From Silene latifolia (lineage: Eukaryota > Streptophyta > Magnoliopsida > Caryophyllales > Caryophyllaceae), in assembly GCF_048544455.1 (NCBI RefSeq), contig NC_133534.1, positions 88,255,637 through 88,319,636 of the forward strand: a stretch of 64,000 nt of DNA, read 5' to 3'. This document shows positions 1 to 10,680 of the stretch, in pieces; position 1 is the stretch's first letter; each line of letters starts with the position of its first letter. Position numbers and translations under genes: made by a program. The notes beneath the pieces were generated by a model that was not told the DNA's origin, did no database searches, and worked only from the letters and a program-made list of their open reading frames with translations.

Positions 1-813
1 AACAACTACGTACAAGATCATATTAGATTATAGAACATGAAATAGTAATCAGGCATTGACTATTCATATATGATAATCGCATTTGTCGTTCGAGTTTTAC
101 TTTAAAACTCTTTTATTATACCTTGTTACATCCAAACGGGTTGTAAAGACAATTGAACACCGTTAAAGTGAACACGGATTAGCATTGTATTCGCCCATAG
201 TCACTTATATGAGGTGACGTCTCGAAGTGACTAGAGTGTGATGCGATTGATGGCAAGTTCAAGTGCCATAGAGTCATGTGAGATGACTAGTCGATCACAT
301 AGGCAGATGTTAGGAACACTTTGTCGGGCCCAGTGACCGCTTATAGAGTTTCGGCAAATTTATAAAGCCTGGTCGTGGCGAGAGCTACTATAGTATTCTA
401 ATGAGTCGATTCTTTTGACTAAAGACTGTTCACCTAAAATGACACAGTTTCAGATTAACTTTGATTTGTGTTACTACGACCTTCGTAAATGGGGTCAAAT
501 GGGCATATTTTGGGTTATGATGGCTGTGGCTAGTCGAAGGGAATAAGTGCGATAGGAATTGTCCACCCCCTTGTCAGGGTTAAAACAATATCTCAGGGCC
601 ACTCGAGGAGTAATTAATTGGAAATGCGTGGCCACGCTCGGAAGGTATCCATGGTGGATAAATTCCGGTCAATCAGTTATTCTCCAGATCGAGGAAACCA
701 CTCTCGATATGATCACTTGCAAGTACGACCCGAAAGACACCTTGCATTGAGTGAGAGATAGTAATAGGACAAGAGAATTGGTGGCGCACACTTGTCGAGG
801 ACAAGTGGGAGAT
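1..813 (+). mobile_element. 3' internal non-coding tail of a Ty1/copia element
   Basis: No coding frame of useful length is present. The stretch ends in a purine-rich tract followed directly by TGTTGGGAAATG, the arrangement seen at the 3' end of many plant copia elements, where AAGTGGGAGAT precedes the 3' LTR. The pol gene would lie upstream of the window. The assignment rests on this junction and on general recognition of the tail, not on any protein domain. Confidence 0.6.
803..813 (+). other. polypurine tract of the copia element
   Basis: AAGTGGGAGAT sits immediately before the TGTTGGG start of the LTR. In LTR retrotransposons the RNase H-resistant polypurine tract primes plus-strand synthesis at this position. 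Confidence 0.6.
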
Positions 814-2150
814 TGTTGGGAAATGTGTCCTCAACAATAGTGCGATCACATGATTTAAATATCATTATTAAATCTCATTACAAGAATACGAAAGGGATGA
901 TACATTACATATATAGTCAATTGGCCCACACATATCGGTAATGACTGGTGGCTAGAGTTTGACATTACCGTGTCGTGCGACGGTGGTGATCGATTGATCC
1001 CTTGAGGTCACACCTAAAGGACGATTCCCTTAATTGAAAAGGTTAATTAGTTGTATACCGATACAGATTAATTAATTCCTTAAAATTGAACAATTCGATT
1101 TGTGAGAGAAAATATTGATATCTTATTTTAATGAGATTAAATAAGATTTATTTTAGTAATAAAATGTTTTATTACTAAAATTGTTTATTGTTTGAGAAAC
1201 AATAAAGATAAGAATGAATGGTTGATTATAATTACAAGACATTGTGAATTATAATTATATGACCCATTTTATTTACGTGATCAAGTATCACTAGTCAATT
1301 TGTTGAATATAATTTAATTAATTTATAAAATGATATTTATGTGATAAATATGCATTTAATTAATTAGTAACATGTATCATACTACATGTGACATTTTGTG
1401 TGACAATTGACAAAATAAAATGGTAGTCCATTTTAAGACATGGACCGAAATGAAGGATGTCATGGTGGTGTATAGTTGATTATTTTATGAGATAATGCAA
1501 GTGTAATCATTCCTACACACACTAGCCTTACATACCTACAATATTGATAAGACAAAAAGAAAAAGCAAGATGCTCTCCCTTGACCTCTCATGGGCTGGCT
1601 CTACTACTCCTATTAGAGGAGTTTTAGTTCTTTTTCTTATTATTCTTACACTACCATTCATCTACATGCAATTGTTCATGTATTTTTCTCCTCTCTCTTT
1701 TATCTTTATCATGAAGATGAGATTTTAATTGAAATTGTTCATGTAAGATTACTAAAATTATCAAAGTAATATATGAGTATTAGTAATCAAATTTAAGGTA
1801 AACCACAATATAAACATCTAGTACATGTTAGTTTGTGGGATTAAGGGATTATCTTGGGTGCTACTAATTGGAGAATCTCTACTTTGGGATTTTTTTATGT
1901 TCATCCATTAATGGAAAGCTCAAGAACTAACAAGAAGGAGATCTTGTTGGTGCCCAATATGACCGAATTTCATATGGTGAGAAAATGTTTTCTTATCTTC
2001 TTTTATTTTAGTTTGCATGCATAAGATCACCATTAATTTTATGAGTAAATTAAAATGGAACATATATGAATATGTTAAGTATATAGATCTACTTTTCCTT
2101 CACCAATTTCATGTAAACTTTTATTTTTATTTTAATGAAAGCTGTGCGCA
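814..2150 (+). repeat. 3' LTR of the copia element (right edge approximate)
   Basis: It starts with TGTTGGGAAATG after the polypurine tract. The right edge is inferred from the last plausible CA dinucleotide, after AAAGCTGTGCG near 2150, before A-rich and microsatellite DNA. No second LTR copy lies in the window, so the edge cannot be checked by comparison. The content is AT-rich with no coding capacity. Confidence 0.5.
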
Positions 2151-2175
2151 TCTAAAAATTAAAAAAAATAAAATA

Positions 2176-2218
<43 letters not shown>

Positions 2219-2416
2219 GTAATAATAATAGTAATAGTAATAGTAATAGTAATAGTAATAGTAATAGTAATAGTAATAGTAATAGTAATAGTAATAGTAA
2301 TAGTAATAGTAATAGTAATAGTAATAGTAATAGTACTAGTAATAGTAATAGTAATAGTAATAGTAATAGTAATTTACAAATATGATAGTAATAGTAATAA
2401 TAATAATAATAGTAAA
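2176..2416. repeat. compound microsatellite (AAT)n then (AATAGT)n
   Basis: A run of AAT triplets passes into about 25 AATAGT hexamers, is interrupted around 2371-2395, and ends with more AAT triplets. Long open frames across it (poly Asn/Ser on plus, poly Leu on minus) follow from the repeat and are not genes. It lies just before the LINE 5' end. Confidence 0.9.
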
Positions 2417-2506
2417 AATGAATTTTACATAGAGAATCTAAAAAAATGTTTTTAGAAAGAGAAAGCTCTAGCTTCTCTCTAGATTTTCTAGGGTTTTGAT
2501 TACAAA

Positions 2507-3799
2507 ATGGCAAGAAAAATCCCAAAAAAATCACAATCTAAAAACAAATTAAAAACAAAAGCAAAATTGAGACTTTCATTTACTAATTGTACTGATCATA
2601 ATCTCGATATGGAACAAGGTTCATCCTCTCAGAATTGTTTAGGGATTCCACAATCAGCTGATGCCCAGAAAACTCGAGAAGTAAGCGAAATTGTGGGAAT
2701 TCCGGTGATTAATCTAGATACAATCGTTGATGCTGATGAGATTATTCCACCGTCTGATGAGGCTCCTGAGACAACTGCTGAGGTTGAAGAGATTGTTCCA
2801 CCGTCTGATGAGGGTCCTGAGGCTGATTGGACCGAAGTAAGAGGTAAGAAATCTCCAACTGCTGGTCAGAATTTACTACAACTTACTAATGAGGATGTTG
2901 AGTCGGAAGTGCAATTTTGGGATACTGTTGTCGTTTGCTATGTCCTTGGTGGAAATCCTCCTTGGGAACTGATAGACGGGTTTATCAGGAAGATTTGGGG
3001 GGTTTATAAATTTGATAAAATATCGTTTCTCCCGAATGGCGTCTTCCTGGTAAGATTTCCTACTAAGGAGTGTCAGTCTCTAGTACTACAACAGGGATTT
3101 CCAATGTTTGATAACAAGCCTGTAGTTGTTAAGCCTTGGTCTGAATCATGTAGTTTGCATAAGGAGAGAGTCAAAGCTCTGCCAATCTGGCTTCGTCTTT
3201 GTGGGCTTCCTTTGAAGTTTTGAGGCAAATCTAGCCTTGAAAAACTTGCTGGGCTGTTGGGTAAATTCCTTAAGAGGGATGGAGCCACATAAGATAAAAC
3301 TAGGTTGGGATTTGCTAGACTTTTGGTGGAAGTTGAGGTTGGACAAGCTTTTCCTGATAAACTGCATTTTAGAGATGAAAAGGGGAAGGAAATCAGCATC
3401 CTGGTGGAGTATGAATGGAAACCTTCATTTTGTGATACATGTAAGGGTATAGGTCATACAAAGGAAATGTCTAAGAAACGAGTCATAGGGCCTAATCCTA
3501 ACCCACCTGTGGTGAAGAAAATCTGGAGAGCTATTCCTAAACCACCTGTGACAGTCAGAGTTAGTCAAACACCTAAGCCACCTGAAGTTCCATTTGGAGG
3601 GCCTACTTTTCATAATTCTGCGATGATTACACCTGTGACTGTCATACAGCAAGTGTCCAGACAGGAATTTGCTAGGGCAGGCAGCTCGTCACCTGTTAAA
3701 ACCTATGTTGAGGCAATCACTAAGAGTTCAAATATGTCTGGTAGTCAAGAACAGTTGGAAGGGAGACAGGAGGATCCAACAGGAATAGGTAATGAATAA
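2507..3799 (+). pseudogene. LINE ORF1 (DUF4283/zinc-knuckle nucleic-acid-binding protein), two nonsense codons
   Basis: In plant LINEs ORF1 is the RNA-binding partner of the retrotransposition particle. The frame starts at ATG 2507 and stays open in one register to TAA 3797-3799 (430 codons), except for TGA at 3221-3223 and TAA at 3290-3292. Residues about 145-240 resemble DUF4283. Near codon 310 is a zinc knuckle with C-x2-C-x4-H in which the expected last cysteine is serine. The C-terminal part is rich in Pro, Lys and Ser. Both stops fit single C-to-T type changes (TGG to TGA, CAA to TAA); there is no frameshift. Confidence 0.8.
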
Positions 3800-6700
3800 T
3801 ATAGGGAGTTGGAATGTTAGAGGAATAAATGGGGCCAATAAACAACAAGACGTTAAAAAGTTTCTTTATCATAATAATATTGGTCTCTATGGTCTAGTTG
3901 AAACTAAAGTTAAGGATCATGATTTTCTTACTATTTTGCATAATTTAGGACTTCATTGGGAGGGTATTAATAATAACAATCTGCATAATGGAGGAAGAGT
4001 ATGGGTCATATGGGATCCTCAGACTTTTGGGGTTACTTTACTTCATAAAACTGCTCAAGCTATTACTGTGAGTGTGACTGAGCTTGCTATGGGGGATACT
4101 TTCACATTTACAGTTGTATATGGTTCTAATGATGATGAAGAAAGGAATGAGTTATGGGAGCATTTAAGGGATATGCATGATCAATATAAGGGTCCCTAGG
4201 GTGTTTGTGGGGATTTCAACAATGTGTTGGATTTTAATGAAAGAATAGGCAGAGAGGTTACTTGGGCTGATATTGCTAATTTCAGAAGCTGTGTCAATTA
4301 CTGTGGTTTAACTGATATCAAGGGGCAGGGTGCTTTTGTCACTTGGAACAATAAACAAGTGCCTGCCTCTAGGGGTTTTTCAAGAATTGACAGGTTCATG
4401 GTGAATGCTGATTGGCTGGATGTCTACCCTGAAGGTTATGCTCATTTCTTACCTGAAGGGCTCTTTGATCATAATCCATGCGTTTGTTACAGGAGGTTGA
4501 CTAGAATGAGGAGGAAAAATCAGTTTAAATACTACAATATGTGGAGCTTGGCTCCTGATTTTAAGACTGTGGTTAAGGATTCGTGGGATCAGCCTGTTCT
4601 GGGAACTCATATGTACATTCTGGTTTCCAAGTTAAAAAATTTGAAAGCTCCTCTTAAATCTCTCAATAGGAATGGTTTCTCTGATGTGGATAAGGCTGCT
4701 GGCATTGCTAGAAGTTTGTTGGAAGAAATTCAGATTCAGCTTCACAATAATCCTGGAGATCATGTTTTGAGCAATGCTGAAAGAGAAGCAGCAAATACTT
4801 ACAGGCACTTGTGTAAAGTTCAATATAGTTTTCTGAGCCAAAAAGCAAAAGTGGATTGGTTAAGGTTTGGAGATGAGAACACTAGGTATTTTCATAGTCA
4901 GATCAGATCTAGACAAGTCCATAATAGGGTTATAAATATCACTGGAGGTGATGGTATCAATTATAGCACTTGTGATGGGATTGAGAAAGCATTTCTGGAC
5001 TACTACAAAAGCTTATTGGGGACTTCGTTACCTACTGTGCATGTTCATGTTCCTACGGTTAGAACTGGGAGAGTGGTTACTGAGGCTCACAACAATATTC
5101 TGTTGACCCCTGTGACTTCAGCTGAAATAAAAGAATGTTTATTCTCTATTCCTTCTACTAAGTCACCTGGACCAGATGGGTACTCGATCCAATTTTTCAA
5201 AGACTCCTGGGATGTGGTTAGAGATGATGTTATAGTTGCTGTTCAAGATTTCTTCACTCATGGGAAAATGCTCAAGCAAATTAATACTATAACTCTTACT
5301 CTTATTCCCAAGCTTTCAAATCCTGTTAGTGTGCTGGACTTTTGCCCAATTGCTTGTTGTAACACCATATACAAGACTGTGGCCAAAGTGATTTGCAAAC
5401 GACTGAGCATGGTTTTCCCAGATATAGTGAGTGAGAGTCAAGGGGGATTTATTAAAGGACGAAACATTGTTGAGAATGTGTTGATTTGTTAGGATTTAGT
5501 TCGTCTTTATAATAGGAAGGCTGCTTCACCACGTTGTATGATCAAAATTGATCTGAGAAAAGCCTATGACTCAGTTGAGTGGTGTTTTCTAGAACAAATG
5601 ATGGGTGCTCTACAGTTTCCTCAGAAGTGTATTGATATGGTGATGATGTGTGTTACCAGTCCTTCTTATTCCCTAAATGTTAATGGCAACCACTTTGGAT
5701 TCTTCCCTGGGAAGAGAGGATTGCGTCAAGGAGATCCTATTTCCCCTTTACTCTTCACTCTATGTATGGAGTATTTGTCAAGGATTCTTGGGGTGGTTGC
5801 TCAGCAGGACAGCTTTAAGTTCCATCCTCTTTGTGCTTCTCTGAGGTTGAATCATTTGCTCTTTGTAGATGATTTGTTACTCTTCTGCAAAGGAACAGAT
5901 GTCTCTATTATGTGGATGCTGAGGGCTTTCTCTACCTTCTCTGCAGCATCAGGTCTAACTCATAATAAAGCTAAATCTGAGATGTATTTTAATGGGGTGC
6001 CAACTAGTACAATTGATCCAATTCTGCAAGTATCAGGCTTCCACAGAGGATCACTTCCTTTTAAGTATTTGGGGGTGCCCATATCCTCCAAGAGACTGAG
6101 TAAGAATGAAGGATATAAGCTGACAGAGAGGATTGTAGCTCGAATCAGGGGATGGGGTGCTAAGCATCTCTCTTATACAGGACGCTTAACTTTGGTGAAT
6201 GCTGTTCTGAACAATTTACATGCTTACTGGGCAACTATTTTCCTGATTCCTAGCAATATTATGAATAAAATTACCTCTATTTGTAGGAACTACTTATGGA
6301 GTGGTTATTCTGATTATAAGAAGGTGCCTAACATCAGTTGGTCTACTTGTTGTTTGCCCAAAGTTGAAGGTGGCCTGGGAATTAAAGAGGCAAAAGTTTG
6401 GAACAAAGCTTTGTTAGGTAAATATGTGTGGTGGCTTGCTAAAAAAAGGGACCATCTCTGGGTCAAATGGGTGAGTAATATTTATATGAAAGGGATAGCT
6501 TGGACTGACTATAAGGCCCCTGTGGATTGTAGCTGGTCCTGGAAAAAGCTCACTCACATAATGGACACTTTCAAGCAAGCCTACACCAACAATAATTGGC
6601 TCAATACAACTGCTGAGTACACTGTTTATGCAGGATATGATTGGTTGCGAGTTAAGGAACCTGCTATTGATTGGAACTACGTCTGTTGGAACCCTCTGAA

Positions 6701-7160
6701 TATCCCCAAATGCTCTTTTATTTTCTGGGAATTCATGCATCATAAACTTCCTACGAAAGATAGATTGATTAGAATGGGGCTTACTATTGATCAAACTTGT
6801 GACATCTGTGCCAGCCAACCTGAGACTATGATTCATGTCTTTTATGAGTGTGAATATGGGAAGCTATGCACCAGATTATTGCAACAAGCCCTGCACTGTA
6901 AGTTTCGTCTTCAAGATTATAATTTGTGGTACTCTAAGGGTAGAGGTGCTACTAAGCTGCAGAGGAATTACATAGGGGCCTGTCATGTTGCCCTTGTGTA
7001 CTGGTTATGGAGAATGAGAAATGAAGCGAGAATGGAAGCTTCCATTAGAAGACCTGAGCATCTTGTGAACAAGATACTTAGTGATGTTAAGACTAGATTT
7101 CTAAAAGTTAATGTCTCGATGTTGTTAGCTAAAGATAGAAGTTGGTTTCAGTCTCTTTAG
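3792..7160 (+). pseudogene. LINE ORF2 (endonuclease, reverse transcriptase, zf-RVT), two nonsense codons
   Basis: ORF2 nicks the target DNA and reverse-transcribes the LINE RNA. One register runs from ATG 3792 to TAG 7158-7160 (1123 codons), broken by TAG at 4197-4199 and TAG at 5490-5492. The N-terminal part has EEP endonuclease features: GSWNVRG, VETKV, GDFN just after the first stop, and SRIDRF. The reverse transcriptase carries SPGPDG, KIDLRKAYDSV, GLRQGDP and catalytic FVDD (usually FADD). The zf-RVT region follows near codons 960-1020 (WNPLNIPKCSFIFW, CDIC, H...C). Both stops fit transitions (TGG to TAG, CAG to TAG). Confidence 0.88.
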
Positions 7161-7300
7161 TGATAGCTATAGAGTAGATGATATGCTATAATGTAATTAC
7201 CCCATTTTTGCAGATATATATATATATATACTTAACTTTCCCCCCCAAAGAATTATGAAATTTCCTAGTACCTTCCTTATACCTATCTTCTACTAGTATA
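7161..7300 (+). other. LINE 3' side and junction with the next element
   Basis: A short AT-rich stretch holds an (AT)n run at 7214-7230 and a C7 run at 7241-7247. It could be the LINE 3' UTR plus flank. No poly(A) tail or coding sequence is seen. Confidence 0.4.
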
Positions 7301-7976
7301 TGATGTAGAACGCGTAGGTTTTGAACGAACGAATTAGGGTTTGTAGAATTTTGCAGCGGAATTGTTGATTGTATTGTGAATGTAATGTGTGATTTGATGA
7401 TATTGTGTGGATATTGTGAATAAAGAACCGAAAATAAGGGATAGAATAAATAATCTTGTTCTAACCTCGCAAGGTTATAGCTCGATTTGCTATAACTCAG
7501 CATCGCAAGGAAGAGTCCTAATCTAATCTCCCAAGATTGACACGAGTTTTACGAACTGTAAACTTTATTGTATTTCTGAAATATCCTGAAAAATAAGGCC
7601 ACAATCGGTCCTTATTTATAGTCCTACTCGATGTCACAATCTGACTCGAGATCCAATCCCTTAACTTGTCTAAAAAGTTATCTAACTCTTTCCTAAACTA
7701 ACTAGGAATAGGATTATTAAACTGAAATTAAACTAATAATAATCTAACTAGAATTAGGAAATAACAAGTTTCCTAACTCGACTAGGATAAATTAGTTTTC
7801 CTAATCTTATTCGAAAATAAAATAGAGTTGATTTAGGAAAACTAAAACAGACTCGACCTAGGAAATACTAGCTAATACTCCTACACATCTTTGGAATCCG
7901 TGTAAGGCAGCCTTGGAGTTTATGCTATTCAGCTCCTTTGTCGTTGTACTCTTCATTCCATAATGCTCCCGCATCA
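7301..7976 (-). repeat. 3' LTR of the small element
   Basis: A 676-bp copy matching 9164-9839, with TG/CA ends. The purine tract of the minus strand (plus-strand CTCCCCTTCTTC at 7981-7990) follows directly on the internal side. Confidence 0.8.
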
Positions 7977-7978
7977 TA

Positions 7979-7990
7979 CTCCCCTTCTTC
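7979..7990 (-). other. polypurine tract (minus strand GAAGAAGGGGAG)
   Basis: A purine run next to the LTR start TGATGCGGGAGC on the minus strand. The same tract recurs at 9842-9853 beside the second LTR copy, which supports the chained structure. Confidence 0.65.
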
Positions 7991-8557
7991 AAAAAAAGAA
8001 TCGACCCGATTCTTGGACGAACGACCTCCCGGATCAAATACGAACCTTAAAAATCTGGATGCAAAATCTTTGATGGGTAATAGCAATGATCTCAGATCAT
8101 CTTTAAGCTCATCATCCTCGATGCCAACTTCAAGGTCATCTATATTGATTGATTTCAGACTCCTCTCGTGCCTTTGCCGCTTGAACCATCTTTTTTTGTG
8201 TCTTCCCAGCTTGTGCCTGCCCCTTTCGCGCCTCTTAAACTATCTTTGCTTGTGCCTTCCACCCCACCACCCTCCATGCACAAGTATATAAAATTCGAAA
8301 TAGCACTTGCTTGAGCTAATCAGACCACCGTGAACAACTTCAGAAATCGATCTCATGAAGAAATAGCATTGACATTCATCACCATATAGTTTCTTATCAA
8401 TTGATATTTCAAGGGGCGATTGATAACGTTCTTTGTATTGAAAATTTGAACAATCATTACCATCTAATAATACCTTACCCAACATCATATTAGCTTTGTT
8501 GGGTTCATGAATAGACAGATTTGAAAGTTCATGAAAAAGGTTACATTAACCTTATCC

Positions 8558-8636
8558 GAGGTTATAGTACCCTTGGTTGAGGTTATAGTACCCTTGGTTA
8601 AAGTTATAGTACCCTTGGTTGAGGTTACATTAACCT
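8558..8636 (-). repeat. 21-bp tandem repeat inside the internal ORF
   Basis: Three full units and one partial unit of GAGGTTATAGTACCCTTGGTT with small changes, coding for the repeated TKGTIT on the minus strand. The same block occurs in the second internal copy near 10420-10500. Confidence 0.85.
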
Positions 8637-9148
8637 TGAGCTGTTCATCCGCGTCTTCTACGTACTCCTCTTCTTCATGAATATTAGTAAAATTTTCAGC
8701 CTTTTCTTTTTCAATCTGATCACCTTCATCTAATGGCTTGACAATACATATAAATATATCGTCTTCCTCATTTACTTCATCATTCGGAATCTGACAGTCT
8801 TTTAGACAGACTTCTGGACTGTTCGTTTGGATAAGGTCTGTCGTCTCTACAATTTGACAGTAGTCTGGACTGTTCTTTGTCGTCTCTCCATGTTTTTCTG
8901 CTCCTGTTTCGTGAGCAACTTTAGGAGATTCAATCTTTATCACCTCTTCCTTTGCTCCACAAGATTGATTACGTTCACGCTCCCACTTCTCGTATTTGGA
9001 TGAAAGCTGATCAATTCTACTTGTTATGTCTTCCCATAACAATTCTTCCTCATATTCCTCCAACTTCTTCAATGCTTGCCTGAGTTTTTTTCGAGACATG
9101 ATTTCGTTCTTCCCAAGATTAATTTGTTAAGAAACAAATTTGAACATA

Positions 9149-9160
9149 GCTCTGATACCA
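9149..9160 (-). other. primer binding site, tRNA-iMet type
   Basis: The minus strand reads TGGTATCAGAGC, the complement of the initiator tRNA-Met 3' end, three bases from the LTR edge at 9164. It fixes the element's direction as minus. Confidence 0.9.
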
Positions 9161-9163
9161 ATT

Positions 9164-9839
9164 TGATGTAGAACGCGTAGGTTTTGAACGAACGGATTAG
9201 GGTTTGTAGAATTTTGCAGCGGAATTGTTGATTGTATTGTGAATGTAATGTGTGATTTGATGATATTGTGTGGATATTGTGAATAAAGAACCAAAGATAA
9301 GGGATGGAATAGATAATCTTGTTCTAACCTCGCAAGGTTATAGCTCGATTTCCTATAACTCAGCCTCGCAAGGAAAACTCCTAATCTAATCTCGCAAGAT
9401 TGACACAAGTTTTACGAACAGTAAACTTTATTGTATTTCTGAAATATTCTGAAAAATAAGGCCACAATCGGTCCTTATTTATAGTCCTAATCGATGTCAC
9501 AATCTAACTCGAGATCTAATTCCTTAACTTGTCTAAAAAGTTATCTAACTCTTTCCTAAACTAACTAGGAATAGGAATATTAAACTGAAATTAAACTAAT
9601 AATAATCTAACTAGAATTAGGAAATAAAAAGTTTTCTAACTCGACTAGGATAAATTAGTTTTCCGAATCTTATTCGAAAATAAAATAGAGTTGATTTAGC
9701 AAAATTAAAACAGACTCGACCTAGGAAATACTAGCTAATACTCTTACACATCTTTGGAATCCGTGTAAGGCAGCCTTGGAGTTTGTGCTATTGAGATCCT
9801 TTGTCGTTGTACTCTTCAATCCATAATGCTCCCGCATCA
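9164..9839 (-). repeat. second LTR of the small element
   Basis: A 676-bp copy of 7301-7976, adjacent to the PBS. On its right is another polypurine tract and internal sequence, so it is also the 3' LTR of a second, truncated unit. Confidence 0.8.
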
Positions 9840-10557
9840 TACTCCCCTTCTTCCAAAAAAGAATCGACCCGATTCTTGGACCAACGACCTCCCGGATCAA
9901 ATACGAACCTTACAAATCTGGATGCAAAATCTTTGATGGGTAATAGCAATGATCTCAGATCATCTTTAAGCTCATAATCCTCGATCCCAACTTCAAGGTC
10001 ATCTATCTTGATTGATTTCAGACTCCTCTCGTGCCTTTACCGCTAGAACCATCTTTTTTTGTGTCTTCCCAGCTTGTGCCTGCCCCTTCCGCGCCTCTTA
10101 AACCATCTTTTCTTGTGCCTTCCACCCCACCACCCTCCATGCACAAGTATATTAAATTCGAAATAGCACTTGCTTGAGCTAATCAGACCACCGTGAACAA
10201 CTTCAGAAATCGATCTCATGAAGAAATAGCATTGACATTCATCACCATATAGTTTCTTATCAATTGATATTTCAAGGGGCGATTGATAACGTTCTTTGTA
10301 TTGAAAAATTGAACAATCATTACCATCTAATAATACCTTACCCAACATCATATTAGCTTTGTTGGGTTCATGAATAGACAGATTTGAAAGTCCATGAAAC
10401 AAGGTTACATTAACCTTATCCGAGGTTATAGTACCCTTGGTTGAGGTTATAGTACCCTTGGTTAAAGTTATAGTACCCTTGGTTGAGGTTATATTAACCT
10501 TGAGCTGTTCATCCGCGTCTTCTACGTACTCCTCTTCTTCATGAATATTAGTAAAAT
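9840..10557 (-). pseudogene. truncated second copy of the internal region
   Basis: Collinear with 7977-8695. The minus-strand frame here (10402 down to 10043) keeps the register lost in the other copy and reads through a region with SIHEPNKANMMLGKVLLDG and a basic Arg/Lys-rich tail. Homology stops at about 10557, so the N-terminal half of the ORF and any second PBS are missing. Confidence 0.65.
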
Positions 10558-10680
10558 ATTAGTAAAATATTACATTAACCTTGAGCTGCAAATGCAAAAC
10601 ACTCCTATTCTTCATGAATATTAGTAAAATATTACATTAACCTTGAGCTGTTATATTAACCTTGTTGTGTTTTGCATTTG
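10558..10680. repeat. scrambled short duplications with a 14-bp inverted repeat
   Basis: Pieces of the adjoining element (TATTACATTAACCTTGAGCT and ATGAATATTAGTAAAATATT) recur two or three times. The arms CAAATGCAAAACAC (10589-10602) and GTGTTTTGCATTTG (10667-10680) are exact reverse complements. This looks like a replication-slippage or template-switch scar at the broken end of the element. Confidence 0.6.

Larger units (their letters stand above)
2417..7216 (+). mobile_element. near full-length plant L1-type LINE, inactivated
   Basis: A short 5' UTR (about 2417-2506) leads to ORF1 with a zinc-knuckle protein and ORF2 with endonuclease, reverse transcriptase and zf-RVT regions. The two ORFs overlap by 8 bases (3792-3799). 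The length is near the usual 5-6 kb, so the copy is not strongly 5' truncated. No clear poly(A) tail is seen; the 3' side ends near an (AT)n run at 7214-7230. A target-site duplication could not be identified because the left flank is a microsatellite. Confidence 0.85.
7977..9099 (-). pseudogene. internal ORF of the small element, frameshifted, function unknown
   Basis: The minus-strand frame starts at ATG 9097-9099, 50 bp after the PBS. Its first 60 residues are charged and helix-prone (MSRKKLRQALKKLEEYEEEL), followed by an acidic region and three copies of a 7-residue repeat TKGTIT(S/L). Near 8540 this copy has one base fewer than the copy at about 10400, which throws it into a stop at 8485. 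In the other frame the text continues almost to the LTR and ends DPGGRSSKNRVDSFFEEG, like the tail of some gypsy polyproteins. I do not recognise a capsid or pol domain, so this looks like a deletion derivative mobilised in trans. Confidence 0.55.
7301..10557 (-). mobile_element. non-autonomous gypsy-like LTR element, LTR-internal-LTR-partial internal array
   Basis: Two direct repeats of 676 bp (7301-7976 and 9164-9839) start TGATGTAGAACG and end GCATCA, that is TGATG...CATCA on either strand. Between them is a 1187-bp internal region. A tRNA-iMet primer site next to the right LTR fixes the orientation as minus. To the right, 9840-10557 repeats the 3' part of the internal region, so the locus is a tandem chain, as unequal recombination between LTRs would give. 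The LTR copies differ at many sites, so the array is not young. Confidence 0.75.

Noticed and set aside
2017-2534. Long open frames of poly Asn/Ser (plus) and poly Leu (minus)
   Set aside because: They are the six-frame reading of the AAT/AATAGT microsatellite, with no promoter or domain.
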